In this document: piece by piece, positions 1-8,037 of the stretch
How positions within the stretch are numbered: position 1 is the stretch's first letter
Layout of the letters: the number at the start of each line of letters is the position of its first letter
DNA from: Diaphorobacter sp. HDW4B
GTDB lineage: Bacteria; Pseudomonadota; Gammaproteobacteria; Burkholderiales; Burkholderiaceae_C
Assembly: GCF_011305535.1 (NCBI RefSeq)
Contig: NZ_CP049905.1
Location: 1,684,001-1,748,000, forward strand
Direction: 5' to 3'
Length of the DNA: 64,000 bases
The notes under the pieces: model-generated
Database searches by the model: none
The model's input: only the letters and a program-made list of their open reading frames with translations
Told to the model about the DNA's origin: nothing
Made by a program: the position numbers and the translations under genes

Positions 1-408
1 GACATTGAGCGCATAGCACTGCACTTCCTTGTCGTCGCGCATGCGGAACTTGGCGTGCATGTCCATGAAGCGCTCCCAGTCGCGCCGCTGGCCGAGCAGC
101 AGCAACCAGTCGTTGCGCAAACGGTCTTCCTGATAACTGCCCGCATAGCGTTGCAGGAAAGCATCAACCTCGTCCTGGGTCGCTTCTTCGAGCCGGGTCT
201 TCAATTCCCAGTACGCCGCCCACGGCTCCAGCACGTGTCCACGTGCGCCCGGCAGCAGTGCGGTGAGTTTTTGCTTGTCTTTCTGCCTGAACGCTTTTTG
301 CATTTCCAGCAGCACATCGTCGCCTCGGGTTTGAGCCGAAACGGGCGCAACCGTACTTGCCAGACTAGCCCCGAGCAGTAACGGTGTCAGAATCTTGAGC
401 CATTGCAT
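1..408 (-). CDS. slt: Lytic murein transglycosylase, N-terminal part (runs off window)
   Basis: Partial gene: 136 codons from an ATG at 408 to the window edge, with no stop. The product starts with a Sec-type signal peptide (MQWLKILTPLLLG, hydrophobic to about residue 25, likely cleaved after VSAQ or nearby). A helical region follows that is typical of the alpha-superhelical ring of soluble lytic transglycosylase Slt70 (motifs such as EPWAAYWELKTRLEE and a QRYAGSY-like TPR segment). Family members cleave peptidoglycan glycan strands in the periplasm. The catalytic domain lies outside the window, so the call rests on the N-terminal pattern only. The gene is divergent from the cyclo-ligase gene, with 11 bases between the two start codons. 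Confidence 0.7.
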   Translation of the reverse strand, partial: MQWLKILTPLLLGASLASTVAPVSAQTRGDDVLLEMQKAFRQKDKQKLTALLPGARGHVLEPWAAYWELKTRLEEATQDEVDAFLQRYAGSYQEDRLRNDWLLLLGQRRDWERFMDMHAKFRMRDDKEVQCYALNV

Positions 409-419
409 TACTGGATTAT

Positions 420-998
420 GTGATGGACAAAGCAGCCTTGCGTCGCGCACTGGTAGAAGAACGCCTGAATTTGCCGGATCGGTTGGTTCGGGCAGACATG
501 TTGCAGCGTGTCATGCGCATCTGGCTGGTCGACCGGCCCGACATCATCATCGGCGCCTACTGGCCCATCAAGGGCGAATTCGATCCCCTGCCCGCCCTGC
601 ACCGCTGGAAGGAAGACGGCGAGCTGCTCGACGAACCCCAGCGCCGCCGCATTGGCCTGCCCGTGGTGAACCGCGAACACAAGACTCTCACCTTCCACGC
701 CTGGTACCCCGGCTGCCCCATGGAAGAGGACGCCTACGGCATCCCCAAACCCAAGGACACCGAGCTGATCGTGCCCACTCTGCTGTTCGTGCCCTGCGTG
801 GGTTACGGCGCAGGCGGCTACCGACTGGGCTACGGCGGCGGCTTCTACGACCGCACGCTGGCCGCACTGGAGCCGCGCCCGTTCACCGTCGGGCTGGGCT
901 ACACCAATGGCTATGTCGATGAATTCGAGCCCGAAGCACACGACCAGCCATTGGATGCCATCCTGAATGACAACGGCGTGATCTGGCCGAACTATTGA
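420..998 (+). CDS. ygfA: 5-formyltetrahydrofolate cyclo-ligase
   Basis: 192 residues. The enzyme converts 5-formyl-THF to 5,10-methenyl-THF using ATP, in cytoplasmic one-carbon metabolism. The family signature is clear near residues 125-150: a glycine-rich GAGGYRLGYGGGFYDRTLA stretch, the phosphate-binding and substrate loop of this family. Two starts are possible: GTG at 420 or ATG at 423, adjacent and in frame. The gene is divergent from the transglycosylase gene, so its promoter must lie within or beyond that gene's 5' end. Length matches the family (about 180-200 residues). The gene ends against a repeat-filled convergent gap. Confidence 0.92.
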   Translation: MMDKAALRRALVEERLNLPDRLVRADMLQRVMRIWLVDRPDIIIGAYWPIKGEFDPLPALHRWKEDGELLDEPQRRRIGLPVVNREHKTLTFHAWYPGCPMEEDAYGIPKPKDTELIVPTLLFVPCVGYGAGGYRLGYGGGFYDRTLAALEPRPFTVGLGYTNGYVDEFEPEAHDQPLDAILNDNGVIWPNY

Positions 999-1139
999 CT
1001 CCCCCTGAGTCGCTTCGCGCCCTCCCCTTGAGGGGGACACCGCCTTCGCCGCGAGGCGGCTCTTGGCTTGCGGTTGCTGGCATGGCCTGCTCCGCGGCCT
1101 TCGGAGGGGTAACGCCTTGCGCTTGAGCAGGCTGCATTC
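999..1139. repeat. Comamonadaceae-type intergenic repeat (family C), single copy
   Basis: The gap between two convergent genes is filled by a GC-rich, hairpin-forming sequence starting CTCCCCCTGAGTCGCTTCG. It contains the palindromic CCCCTTGAGGGGG and a CGCCGCGAGGCGG stem. From memory, near-identical intergenic sequences are widespread in Acidovorax, Variovorax and Delftia genomes. Only one copy is in this window, so the assignment rests on that recollection plus the palindromic structure. Confidence 0.55.
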
Positions 1140-1161
1140 TTTTTGAAACGACTTTTACGAG

Positions 1162-1911
1162 TCAGCCACGCTGAGCCTGCCACTGCGCCCAGCCTCGCGC
1201 GCGGAGTTCACACGCCGGGCAGGTGCCACAGCCGAACCCCCAGTCGTGCATTTCATCGCGCACGCCCTGGTAGCAGGTGTGCGTCTCCTTGCGAATCAGA
1301 TCGACCAGCCGGTCGCCGCCCAGCTCGAAGGCCAACTGCCAAGTCTGCGCCTTGTCCAGCCACATGAGAGGCGTCTCGATCAGCAGACGCCGCTCCAGCC
1401 CCAGATTGAGCGCCAACTGCATCGCCTTCATGGTGTCGTCGCGGCAGTCCGGGTAGCCCGAGAAATCCGTCTCGCACACGCCGGTCACGATCACCGAAAT
1501 CCCGCGCCGATAGGCAAGCGCCCCCGCCAGCGTGAGAAACAGCAGATTGCGCCCCGGCACAAAGGTGTTGGGCAACCCGTCGGCCTGCATGGCGAACGCC
1601 ACATCCTCGGTCAGCGACGAACCGCCGATCTGCTTGAGCACATCGAGCGACAGCACATGGTCCTCGCCCAGCTTCGCGCCCCATTCAGGAAACGCCGAGC
1701 GCACCGCCGCCAGCGCCGTGAGCCGCACCTCCAACTCCACGCTGTGCCGCTGGCCGTAGTCAAACCCCAGCGTCTCCACCCGCTCGTAGCGCGACAGCGC
1801 CTGCGCCAGACAGGTCGTGGAATCCTGACCGCCGGAGAACAGGACAAGCGCGGTTTTGTGGTGGCCGGTGGATGTGGTCGAGAGGGACATGGGCAGAGGT
1901 GACGCAGACAT
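1162..1911 (-). CDS. queC: 7-cyano-7-deazaguanine synthase QueC
   Basis: 249 residues. QueC converts 7-carboxy-7-deazaguanine to preQ0 with ATP and ammonia, a step of queuosine biosynthesis. The PP-loop SGGQDST (residues about 27-33) binds ATP. The C-terminal cysteines in [14 protein letters not shown]-like order (TCYQG ... GCGTCPAC) match the family's zinc site. Two ATG starts are possible (1911 and 1890); neither has a clear Shine-Dalgarno sequence, and the 1890 start would remove seven residues before the conserved core. The gene is divergent from the downstream GST gene and converges on the cyclo-ligase gene. Confidence 0.95.
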   Translation of the reverse strand: MSASPLPMSLSTTSTGHHKTALVLFSGGQDSTTCLAQALSRYERVETLGFDYGQRHSVELEVRLTALAAVRSAFPEWGAKLGEDHVLSLDVLKQIGGSSLTEDVAFAMQADGLPNTFVPGRNLLFLTLAGALAYRRGISVIVTGVCETDFSGYPDCRDDTMKAMQLALNLGLERRLLIETPLMWLDKAQTWQLAFELGGDRLVDLIRKETHTCYQGVRDEMHDWGFGCGTCPACELRARGWAQWQAQRG

Positions 1912-2005
1912 GGGCCAGAATTAGAACACCGCCAACGAAAGCCACACCGGCTTGTCGAGCCGCCCAATCCACCAGTTTCACCAGAACCACCACCGAGGCC
2001 ACCCC

Positions 2006-2689
2006 ATGCTCAAGCTCTACATCGGCAACAAGAATTACTCGTCCTGGTCAATGCGCCCGTGGGTGCTGCTCAAGCAGGCGGGCATTCCGTTCGAAGAAAT
2101 CATGGTGCGCTTCGACAGCTTCGATGCCGGATCGCAGTTCAAGAACGCCATCGGACAAGTCTCGCCCACCGGCAAGGTGCCAGCGCTGGTCGATGGCGAT
2201 CTGGCCATCTGGGACACGCTGGCCATCGCCGAATACCTGGCCGAAAAATTCCCCGAAAAGCACCTCTGGCCGCAGGACCCCAAGGCCCGCGCCATCGCCC
2301 GCAGCGTGTGCGCGGAGATGCACAGCGGCTTCGTCGCATTGCGCACCCATTGCGGTGTGAACATCGAAGCCCAACTGGCCGATGTGGGCGCGCTGATCTG
2401 GCGCGATCAACCCGCCGTGCGCGCCGATGTGCAGCGCTTGGTCGAGATGTGGACAGCGCTGCTCGACAAGCATGGCGGCCCCATGCTGTTCGGCGAGTTC
2501 AGCATTGCCGACGCGTACTTCGCGCCTGTCTGCTCGCGCCTCACCACGTTTGCGCTGCCGGTGCCTGAGCACATCAAGGCCTATGTCGAACGCGTATTGG
2601 CATTGCCCGGCGTCGCCGCGTGGGTGCAGGGTGCGCTGGCCGAAAAAGACTTCGCCGCGTTTGAAGAGCCCTACCGCTTGCATCGTTGA
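2006..2689 (+). CDS. Glutathione S-transferase family protein
   Basis: 227 residues. The N-terminal thioredoxin-like domain (MLKLYIGNKNYSSWSMRPWV) carries the SxxSW/SMRPW pattern of the zeta/YfcF-like GST group, with the cis-Pro segment SPTGKVPAL and the ESxAI-like DTLAIAEYLAE helix. A helical C-terminal domain follows with a typical DAYFAPV motif (FSIADAYFAPVC). The likely role is conjugation or isomerisation using glutathione in the cytosol; the substrate is unknown. An upstream in-frame ATG at 1952 would add 18 residues that do not belong to the fold, so 2006 is preferred. cca starts 26 bases downstream, so the two may be co-transcribed. Confidence 0.88.
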   Translation: MLKLYIGNKNYSSWSMRPWVLLKQAGIPFEEIMVRFDSFDAGSQFKNAIGQVSPTGKVPALVDGDLAIWDTLAIAEYLAEKFPEKHLWPQDPKARAIARSVCAEMHSGFVALRTHCGVNIEAQLADVGALIWRDQPAVRADVQRLVEMWTALLDKHGGPMLFGEFSIADAYFAPVCSRLTTFALPVPEHIKAYVERVLALPGVAAWVQGALAEKDFAAFEEPYRLHR

Positions 2690-2715
2690 GTCCCAAAGCG
2701 GCCTACACTCACCTC

Positions 2716-3981
2716 ATGCAAATCTACATGGTGGGCGGCGCGGTGCGTGATCGCCTGATGGGCAATCCGGTGAACGACCGCGACTGGGTCGTCGTCGGCG
2801 CGCTGCCCGATGAAATGACCCGACTCGGCTACCAAGCCGTGGGGCGGGACTTCCCCGTTTTTCTTCATCCCGAAACGCACGAGGAATACGCGCTCGCGCG
2901 CACCGAGCGCAAGAGCGGTCGCGGCTACCGCGGCTTCGTCGTGCAGACCTCGCCCGACGTCACCCTCGAAGAAGACCTCTCGCGCCGCGACCTGACGGTG
3001 AACGCAATGGCCGCTCCGCTCGACTGGGACGGCAGCGCGAGCGCCGTGGTCGACCCCTACAACGGCCAGCGCGATGTGCAAAACAAAGTGCTGCGCCACG
3101 TGACGATGGCCTTCCGCGAAGACCCGGTGCGCATCCTGCGCATCGCCAGATTCGCCGCGCGATTCGCTGGTTTCAGCGTTGCGCCCGAAACCATGGCCCT
3201 CATGCGCGAGATGGTGGCCGACGGCGAGGTCGATCATCTCGTCGCCGAACGCGTCTGGCAGGAACTCTCGCGCGGCCTCATGGAACAGCGCCCATCGCGC
3301 ATGTTCGAGGTATTGCGCGAATGCGGTGCACTGAAGGTGCTGCTGCCCGAACTCGACAAGCTCTGGGGCGTGCCACAACGCGCCGAGTATCACCCCGAAG
3401 TGGACACCGGCGTGCACGTGATGATGGTCGTCGACATGGCCGCGCAATTGCAGGCTCCGCTCGAAGTGCGCTTTGCCTGCCTGATGCACGACCTCGGCAA
3501 AGGCACGACACCCGCCGACATCCTGCCGCGCCACATCGAACACGAAGCGCGCAGCGTCGATCTGGTCAACGGCGTCTGCGACCGCTGGCGCGTACCCAAC
3601 GATTTGCACGAACTGGCGGTGCTGGTGGCGCGCGAACACGGCAACATCCATCGCAGCAAGGAACTCGGTGCCGGTGCGATGCTGCGCCTGTTCGAACGCT
3701 GCGACGCCATCCGCAAACCCGCACGTTTTGAAGAAGCGTTGTTCGCCTGCGAATGCGATGCGCGCGGACGACTCGGCTTCGAGAACAACGCCTATCCTCA
3801 ACGCGCCAGACTGGCAAGCGCACTGCAAGCAGTATTGGAAGTGAAGACTGGACCCATCGCAGGCGCGGCAGCCAAGCGCGGCCTCAAAGGCGAAGCCATC
3901 GGCGCCGCAGTAGCCGATGCACGCAGAGAAGCGCTTCGCACATGGCTGTCCACCAACGAAGCACCGACACCATCACCATGA
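2716..3981 (+). CDS. cca: Multifunctional CCA tRNA nucleotidyltransferase/phosphodiesterase
   Basis: 421 residues, close to the E. coli enzyme (412). It adds or repairs the 3' CCA end of tRNA, and in the long gammaproteobacterial/betaproteobacterial form also has phosphohydrolase activity. The nucleotidyltransferase motif GGAVRDRLMG is at residues 6-15, followed by DRDW and the RRDLTVNAMA motif. The HD domain motif CLMHDLGKGTTP (about 255-266) marks the multifunctional form. The start is set at the ATG directly before IYMVGGAVRD; the in-frame ATG at 2686 would add ten atypical residues. The stop overlaps the start of the following small gene (ATGA). Confidence 0.96.
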   Translation: MQIYMVGGAVRDRLMGNPVNDRDWVVVGALPDEMTRLGYQAVGRDFPVFLHPETHEEYALARTERKSGRGYRGFVVQTSPDVTLEEDLSRRDLTVNAMAAPLDWDGSASAVVDPYNGQRDVQNKVLRHVTMAFREDPVRILRIARFAARFAGFSVAPETMALMREMVADGEVDHLVAERVWQELSRGLMEQRPSRMFEVLRECGALKVLLPELDKLWGVPQRAEYHPEVDTGVHVMMVVDMAAQLQAPLEVRFACLMHDLGKGTTPADILPRHIEHEARSVDLVNGVCDRWRVPNDLHELAVLVAREHGNIHRSKELGAGAMLRLFERCDAIRKPARFEEALFACECDARGRLGFENNAYPQRARLASALQAVLEVKTGPIAGAAAKRGLKGEAIGAAVADARREALRTWLSTNEAPTPSP

Positions 3982-4397
3982 CCGACAACGAACAAGCCGT
4001 TCAACTGATCCGCACCACAGAACAACTGCGCGAACTGGCCAACCAAGGCCAATCCGGCGAAGGCTGCGACTGCCGCTTGGACCAGTTCCAAGGCTGGGAC
4101 AGCATCGCCGACATGCGCTGGCCCGCCGCGCAGATGAAGCAAGTAGCCGACCTGCGCGAACCCGGCGTGGACGAGCCGACGTTCGAAGAATTCCACCCCG
4201 ACCGCACGCGCTATGAAAGCCCGAACGCGCCGATTGCGCTGGCGTACTTTCCGGTCAATCGAAGCACCGTGTGGCGCTGCACGAAGTGCGGAATTCAAGT
4301 CATGAGATACACAGAATTCGGCGGCTACTACATAGACCACAGAGCCCGAGTCCTCACTTCCGCCCTCGTCGTGGATTCACCTTCGCCGTTGCTTTGA
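3978..4397 (+). CDS. Conserved hypothetical protein with CxxC motif, coupled to cca
   Basis: 139 residues, function not recognised. The start ATG at 3978 overlaps the cca stop codon, which suggests translational coupling and argues that this is the true start rather than upstream in-frame codons. Visible features are an early EGCDCRLD segment with two cysteines, the sequence VWRCTKCGIQVMRYTEFGGYYIDH with a CxxC pair (about 101-104) like a small zinc ribbon, and acidic/aromatic stretches between. No signal peptide or membrane segment. It may be a small metal-binding partner, but nothing in the sequence gives a reaction. The gene ends 38 bases before the family A repeat. Confidence 0.72.
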   Translation: MTDNEQAVQLIRTTEQLRELANQGQSGEGCDCRLDQFQGWDSIADMRWPAAQMKQVADLREPGVDEPTFEEFHPDRTRYESPNAPIALAYFPVNRSTVWRCTKCGIQVMRYTEFGGYYIDHRARVLTSALVVDSPSPLL

Positions 4398-4435
4398 TTG
4401 ATTGGTTTCGTTCGTCGTTTTGAGGCGGCAATACA

Positions 4436-4509
4436 GCCCCTCATGCGTCGTTGTGGAAGCCTTGCCGTATCGGCATACTGTCTGCGGCTTCACGCCTAGC
4501 CTGAGGGGC
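4436..4509 (+). repeat. Dispersed repeat family A, copy 1
   Basis: 74 bp element bounded by perfect 8 bp inverted ends GCCCCTCA and TGAGGGGC. Internally it has AAGCCTTG and the 16-base core TACTGTCTGCGGCTTC. A second copy lies at 57736-57808 in the opposite orientation, with the same ends, the same core and the same order of blocks. Size and terminal inverted repeats fit a REP/MITE-like element. No coding capacity. Confidence 0.75.
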
Positions 4510-4604
4510 CGTCTTGCCGTTGGGGTGTTGGTACGAGTGCCCGCTTCGCTTCGCAGGCTCGCTCCCAAAAACCAAGTCAAATTCGGCCGCCACTCGCGCA
4601 CCAT

Positions 4605-4832
4605 ATCTCGCGAAGTCGCGAGATCAACCGGCACGAGCAACGCAAAGTGCCGTAACTTCCTCTTATGAAAACACTGACTCGCGGCGGTTGCCCGAACGGA
4701 GAGCCCTCCGGGGCTCGCAGTGAGTTCTGCCGCGGGTATTGAAAAGCGTTTTTTGGTGACTTTTTGGCGCAAGCAAAAAGTTACTCGCCCGCCGGGGCGA
4801 ACACCCGGCACCCGTAAGCAACCCCCTAGCAG
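4605..4832 (+). repeat. Dispersed structured repeat family B, copy 1
   Basis: About 228 bp, closely related to 41145-41374 in the same orientation. It contains a chain of hairpins: ATCTCGCG/CGCGAGAT with a 4-base loop, GGCAC/GTGCC, an outer CGCGGC/GCCGCG stem enclosing GAGCCC/GGGCTC, GTGACTTTTTG/CAAAAAGTTAC, and GCCGGG/CCCGGC. It ends 10 bases beyond the trxC stop codon. Several stems differ from copy 2 by compensatory changes. Confidence 0.8.
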
Positions 4833-4842
4833 AATCAAAAAA

Positions 4843-5304
4843 TCAAATAAGAGACCGAACCCACCGAACAATCTCCCCCGCAGGCAGCGCCCCAGAGATG
4901 CGCCCAATCTCCACCCCCTCACGAAACACAGCCATCGTAGGAATACTGCGAATATTGAACGGAGCAGCAGTCTGAGGATGCGCCTCCGTATCCAGCTTGG
5001 TGAACTGCGCGTCCACCTCCAAAGCCTTCGCAGCCTGCGCATAAGCAGGCGCCATCATCCGGCAAGGCCCGCACCACGGTGCCCAGAAATCCACCACCAC
5101 CGGCAGTTGGCTGCGCCCGATGTGCTTGGCAAAGCTCTCCCCATCCAGATTCACCGGCTCACCCGTGAGCAGCGGCTGGTGGCAGCTTCCGCAGTTGGCG
5201 GTCTCGGCGTTCAACTGGTCACGCGCAATGCGATTGGTCTTGTGGCAATGGGGGCAGACAACGTGCAGGGAAGAAGAAGATGACGATGAAGATTCAGAAG
5301 ACAT
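4843..5304 (-). CDS. trxC: Thioredoxin 2 (TrxC)
   Basis: 153 residues. Cytoplasmic disulfide reductase with an N-terminal zinc finger, typical of TrxC: CPHC (about 17-20) and CGSC (38-41) precede the thioredoxin fold. The active site WCGPC is at about 76-80, and the cis-proline loop IRSIPTMAVF is at about 119-128. TrxC contributes to oxidative-stress resistance and reduction of cytosolic proteins. The N-terminus has a run of eight serines (residues 5-12) from a simple TCX codon repeat. The gene is divergent from otsB. Its 3' side faces repeat family B. Confidence 0.95.
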   Translation of the reverse strand: MSSESSSSSSSSLHVVCPHCHKTNRIARDQLNAETANCGSCHQPLLTGEPVNLDGESFAKHIGRSQLPVVVDFWAPWCGPCRMMAPAYAQAAKALEVDAQFTKLDTEAHPQTAAPFNIRSIPTMAVFREGVEIGRISGALPAGEIVRWVRSLI

Positions 5305-5435
5305 GGCAATACTCGTGGGTTAGGACGATCTTTTCCATCATGTGGTGATTCGACCTGCATTTTCAAGCGGACGACAGCCCTGCGGCGCATTGGCCTACAA
5401 AACCATGCGAACGCAGCTTGTTAAGGTCCCATGCA

Positions 5436-6209
5436 ATGCACGGGCTCCCAAGGCTGACTCCAGGCCATGCACTTTTTCTCGATTTCGACGGCACGTTGGT
5501 GGACATCGCATCGCAGCCGGATGCAGTGCGGGTGGAAGATGGTGTCGTTCCTGCACTCGAAGCCCTCCACCATTGTCTGCAAGGCGCGCTGGCCATCATC
5601 ACCGGGCGCACGCTGGCAGACATCGACCACTACCTCGCGCCACTGCGATTGAATGTAGCGAGCGAGCACGGCGCACAGCATCGCCACGCAGTGACGGCGG
5701 GCGATGACAGCGAACATCGCAGCAATAACGACAGCAACAGCACTGCATCTTCCGATCTGCACGCGGCCGAGCAGCGCTTGAAAGCAGCCCTGCTGCAATA
5801 CCCCGGCCTGCTGCTGGAGACCAAGACCGCGGGGCTTGCGTTGCACTACCGCCATGCGCCCGCGCTGGAGTCCATCTGCTCAAAGCTCATGGACGACATC
5901 GTGCGCGACATGCCGGGCATGGAAATCCTGCGCGGCAAGTGCGTTCTGGAGCTCAAGCCCGCAGGGCCGAACAAGGGCCGCGCGGTGCAGGAATTCATGC
6001 AACTGCCCGCGTTCAAGGGCCGCACGCCGATCTTTGTGGGCGACGACATCACCGACGAAGCCGCCTTCATCGCCGCGCAGCAGATGGGCGGCGTGGGCAT
6101 CAAGGTCGGCCACGGCACCAGCGTTGCCGCGATGCGCTGCGAATCAGCGGCGCAGGTGCGTGCGTGGTTGCTGCAGCAACAGCCTTCCACTTCATCAGGA
6201 GCGCGATGA
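5436..6209 (+). CDS. otsB: Trehalose-6-phosphate phosphatase
   Basis: 257 residues. It dephosphorylates trehalose-6-phosphate to trehalose. HAD motif I FLDFDGTLVDIA is near the N-terminus (about 15-26), motif II is AIITGR, and the motif III/IV region holds GPNKGRAV and VGDDITDEAAF. The stretch GDDSEHRSNNDSNSTASSD in the cap domain is a polar low-complexity insertion. The ATG at 5436 is preferred; an in-frame TTG at 5418 would add six residues. It is the first gene of the otsB-GH15-otsA operon, with four bases to the next start. Confidence 0.93.
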   Translation: MHGLPRLTPGHALFLDFDGTLVDIASQPDAVRVEDGVVPALEALHHCLQGALAIITGRTLADIDHYLAPLRLNVASEHGAQHRHAVTAGDDSEHRSNNDSNSTASSDLHAAEQRLKAALLQYPGLLLETKTAGLALHYRHAPALESICSKLMDDIVRDMPGMEILRGKCVLELKPAGPNKGRAVQEFMQLPAFKGRTPIFVGDDITDEAAFIAAQQMGGVGIKVGHGTSVAAMRCESAAQVRAWLLQQQPSTSSGAR

Positions 6210-6213
6210 CATC

Positions 6214-8037
6214 ATGACGAGCACCCCATCGAACACCTCTCGCTTCGGCACACCAGCCACGCCTTCGCTGAATCTGGGCGTGATCGGCAACTGCGCCATC
6301 AGCGCGCTCGTGGACTGTCAGGGCGACATCGTCTGGAGTTGCCTGCCGCGCTTCGATGGCGATCCGGTGTTCAACGCGCTGCTCAAGGCGGGCGACGCAG
6401 GCAGTCGTTTTGCCATCGAACTGGAAGACCTCGTCAGCACGCGGCAAGCGTACGAGCCCAATACCGCCGTGCTGCGCACCACGCTCACCGACCGCAGCGG
6501 CAACAGCGTGGAGATCACCGATTTCGCTCCGCGCTTTCATTCACGCTCGCGCTATTTTCGCCCTGTCACCCTTGTGCGCAAGGTGCGGCCATTGCACGGC
6601 GCACCGCGCATTCGCGTGCGGCTCAAGCTCTCGTTCGATTGGGGGAAAACCGAACCGGTCATCACGCGCGGCAGCAACCATGTGCGCTACGTCGGCCCGC
6701 AGATGACGCTGCGTTTGAACACCGATGCACCGATCTCCTACGTGCTCGAAGAGCAGCCTTTTCTGCTGTCCAAGACCCATCACTTTCTGCTGGGCGAGGA
6801 CGAGTCGCTCGCCAATGGGATCGCGGAAACGGCGCAGCATTTCGAACGCGAGACCATTACCTACTGGCGCAAGTGGTGCAACAGCCTGTCGATTCCGCTC
6901 GAATGGCAGGACGCGGTGATTCGCGCTGCCATCACGCTGAAACTTTCGCTCTACGAAGAGACCGGCGCCATCGTCGCCGCGATGACCACCAGCATCCCCG
7001 AATCCGCGAACAGCGGCCGCAACTGGGACTACCGCTACTGTTGGCTGCGTGACGCATTCTTCGTGGTGCGTGCGCTCAACAGCCTGTCGGAAACCGGCAC
7101 GATGGAGGACTATCTGCGTTGGCTTTCCAACGTGGTGATCGAGGCCACATCGGGTCATATCCAGCCGCTCTACGGCCTTGGTCTCGAACGCGAACTGCCC
7201 GAGCGCGTGATGGCGGATCTCGCCGGTTATCGCGGCATGGGGCCGGTGCGTGTGGGCAATCAGGCTGCGGAGCATTTTCAGCACGATGTGTACGGCAACA
7301 TCGTGCTGGGTGCGGCGCAGGCCTTTCACGATCGGCGCTTGCTGCATCCTGCCGGTGCTGCCGAATTCCGCTATCTCGAACGCATCGGCGAGCATGCCGT
7401 GCGCGTGTATGGCACGCCCGACGCGGGCATGTGGGAGCTGCGCACGAGAGCGCGCGTGCACACCTCGTCCGCGTTGATGAGCTGGGCCGCATGTGACCGG
7501 CTCGCGAAGATCGCCGCGCATCTGGGTCTGGCCGAACGCGCGCATTACTGGGGCACGAACGCGCAGCATATGCGAGACGAAATTCTGGCGCGTTCGTGGA
7601 ACGCATCGCGTCAGGCATTCGCCGAAAGTTTCGATGGCAATGAGCTCGACGCGAGCGTGCTGCTCATGAGCGAAGTCGGCCTGATCGATGCGCACGACCC
7701 GCGATTCGTGAGCACCGTGGATGCCATGGAACGCGTGCTCTGCGATGGCCCGTTCATGCGCCGATACGAAGCGGCCGACGACTTCGGCAAGCCCGAGACC
7801 TCGTTCAACATCTGCACGTTCTGGCGCATCGACGCGCTGGCCCGCATTGGTCGCAAGGAGGAAGCACGCGACATCTTCGAGGCCATGCTGGCCGCGCGCA
7901 ATCCGCTCGGGCTGCTGTCGGAAGACACGCATTCCGAGACGCGCGAGATGTGGGGCAATTTTCCGCAGACCTATTCGATGGTGGGTGTGATCAACGCCGC
8001 CATCGCCTTGTCGAAACCCTGGAGGAGCGTGATCTGA
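6214..8037 (+). CDS. Glycoside hydrolase family 15 protein (trehalase/glucoamylase-like)
   Basis: 607 residues. It has the two-part architecture of bacterial GH15: an N-terminal beta-sandwich (LNLGVIGNCAISALVDCQGDIVWSC..., residues about 17-250), then an (alpha/alpha)6 barrel with ESANSGRNWDYRYCWLRDA-like catalytic-region sequence (about 266-284) and LLSEDTHSETREMWGNFPQTYS near the end (about 568-589). Family members hydrolyse alpha-glucosidic bonds, and several act on trehalose. The setting between otsB and otsA suggests trehalose or a related alpha-glucan as substrate, but this is inference. The start ATG at 6214 follows otsB by four bases. The stop overlaps the otsA start (TGATG). Confidence 0.9.
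   Translation: MTSTPSNTSRFGTPATPSLNLGVIGNCAISALVDCQGDIVWSCLPRFDGDPVFNALLKAGDAGSRFAIELEDLVSTRQAYEPNTAVLRTTLTDRSGNSVEITDFAPRFHSRSRYFRPVTLVRKVRPLHGAPRIRVRLKLSFDWGKTEPVITRGSNHVRYVGPQMTLRLNTDAPISYVLEEQPFLLSKTHHFLLGEDESLANGIAETAQHFERETITYWRKWCNSLSIPLEWQDAVIRAAITLKLSLYEETGAIVAAMTTSIPESANSGRNWDYRYCWLRDAFFVVRALNSLSETGTMEDYLRWLSNVVIEATSGHIQPLYGLGLERELPERVMADLAGYRGMGPVRVGNQAAEHFQHDVYGNIVLGAAQAFHDRRLLHPAGAAEFRYLERIGEHAVRVYGTPDAGMWELRTRARVHTSSALMSWAACDRLAKIAAHLGLAERAHYWGTNAQHMRDEILARSWNASRQAFAESFDGNELDASVLLMSEVGLIDAHDPRFVSTVDAMERVLCDGPFMRRYEAADDFGKPETSFNICTFWRIDALARIGRKEEARDIFEAMLAARNPLGLLSEDTHSETREMWGNFPQTYSMVGVINAAIALSKPWRSVI

Larger units (their letters stand above)
4398..4842. other. Convergent intergenic gap filled with two repeats
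   Basis: 445 bases without a convincing gene, between the cca-linked gene and trxC, which converge here. The gap holds one copy of repeat family A (4436-4509) and one of family B (4605-4832), described separately. Short open frames crossing the repeats have no family match and are ignored. Confidence 0.7.
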
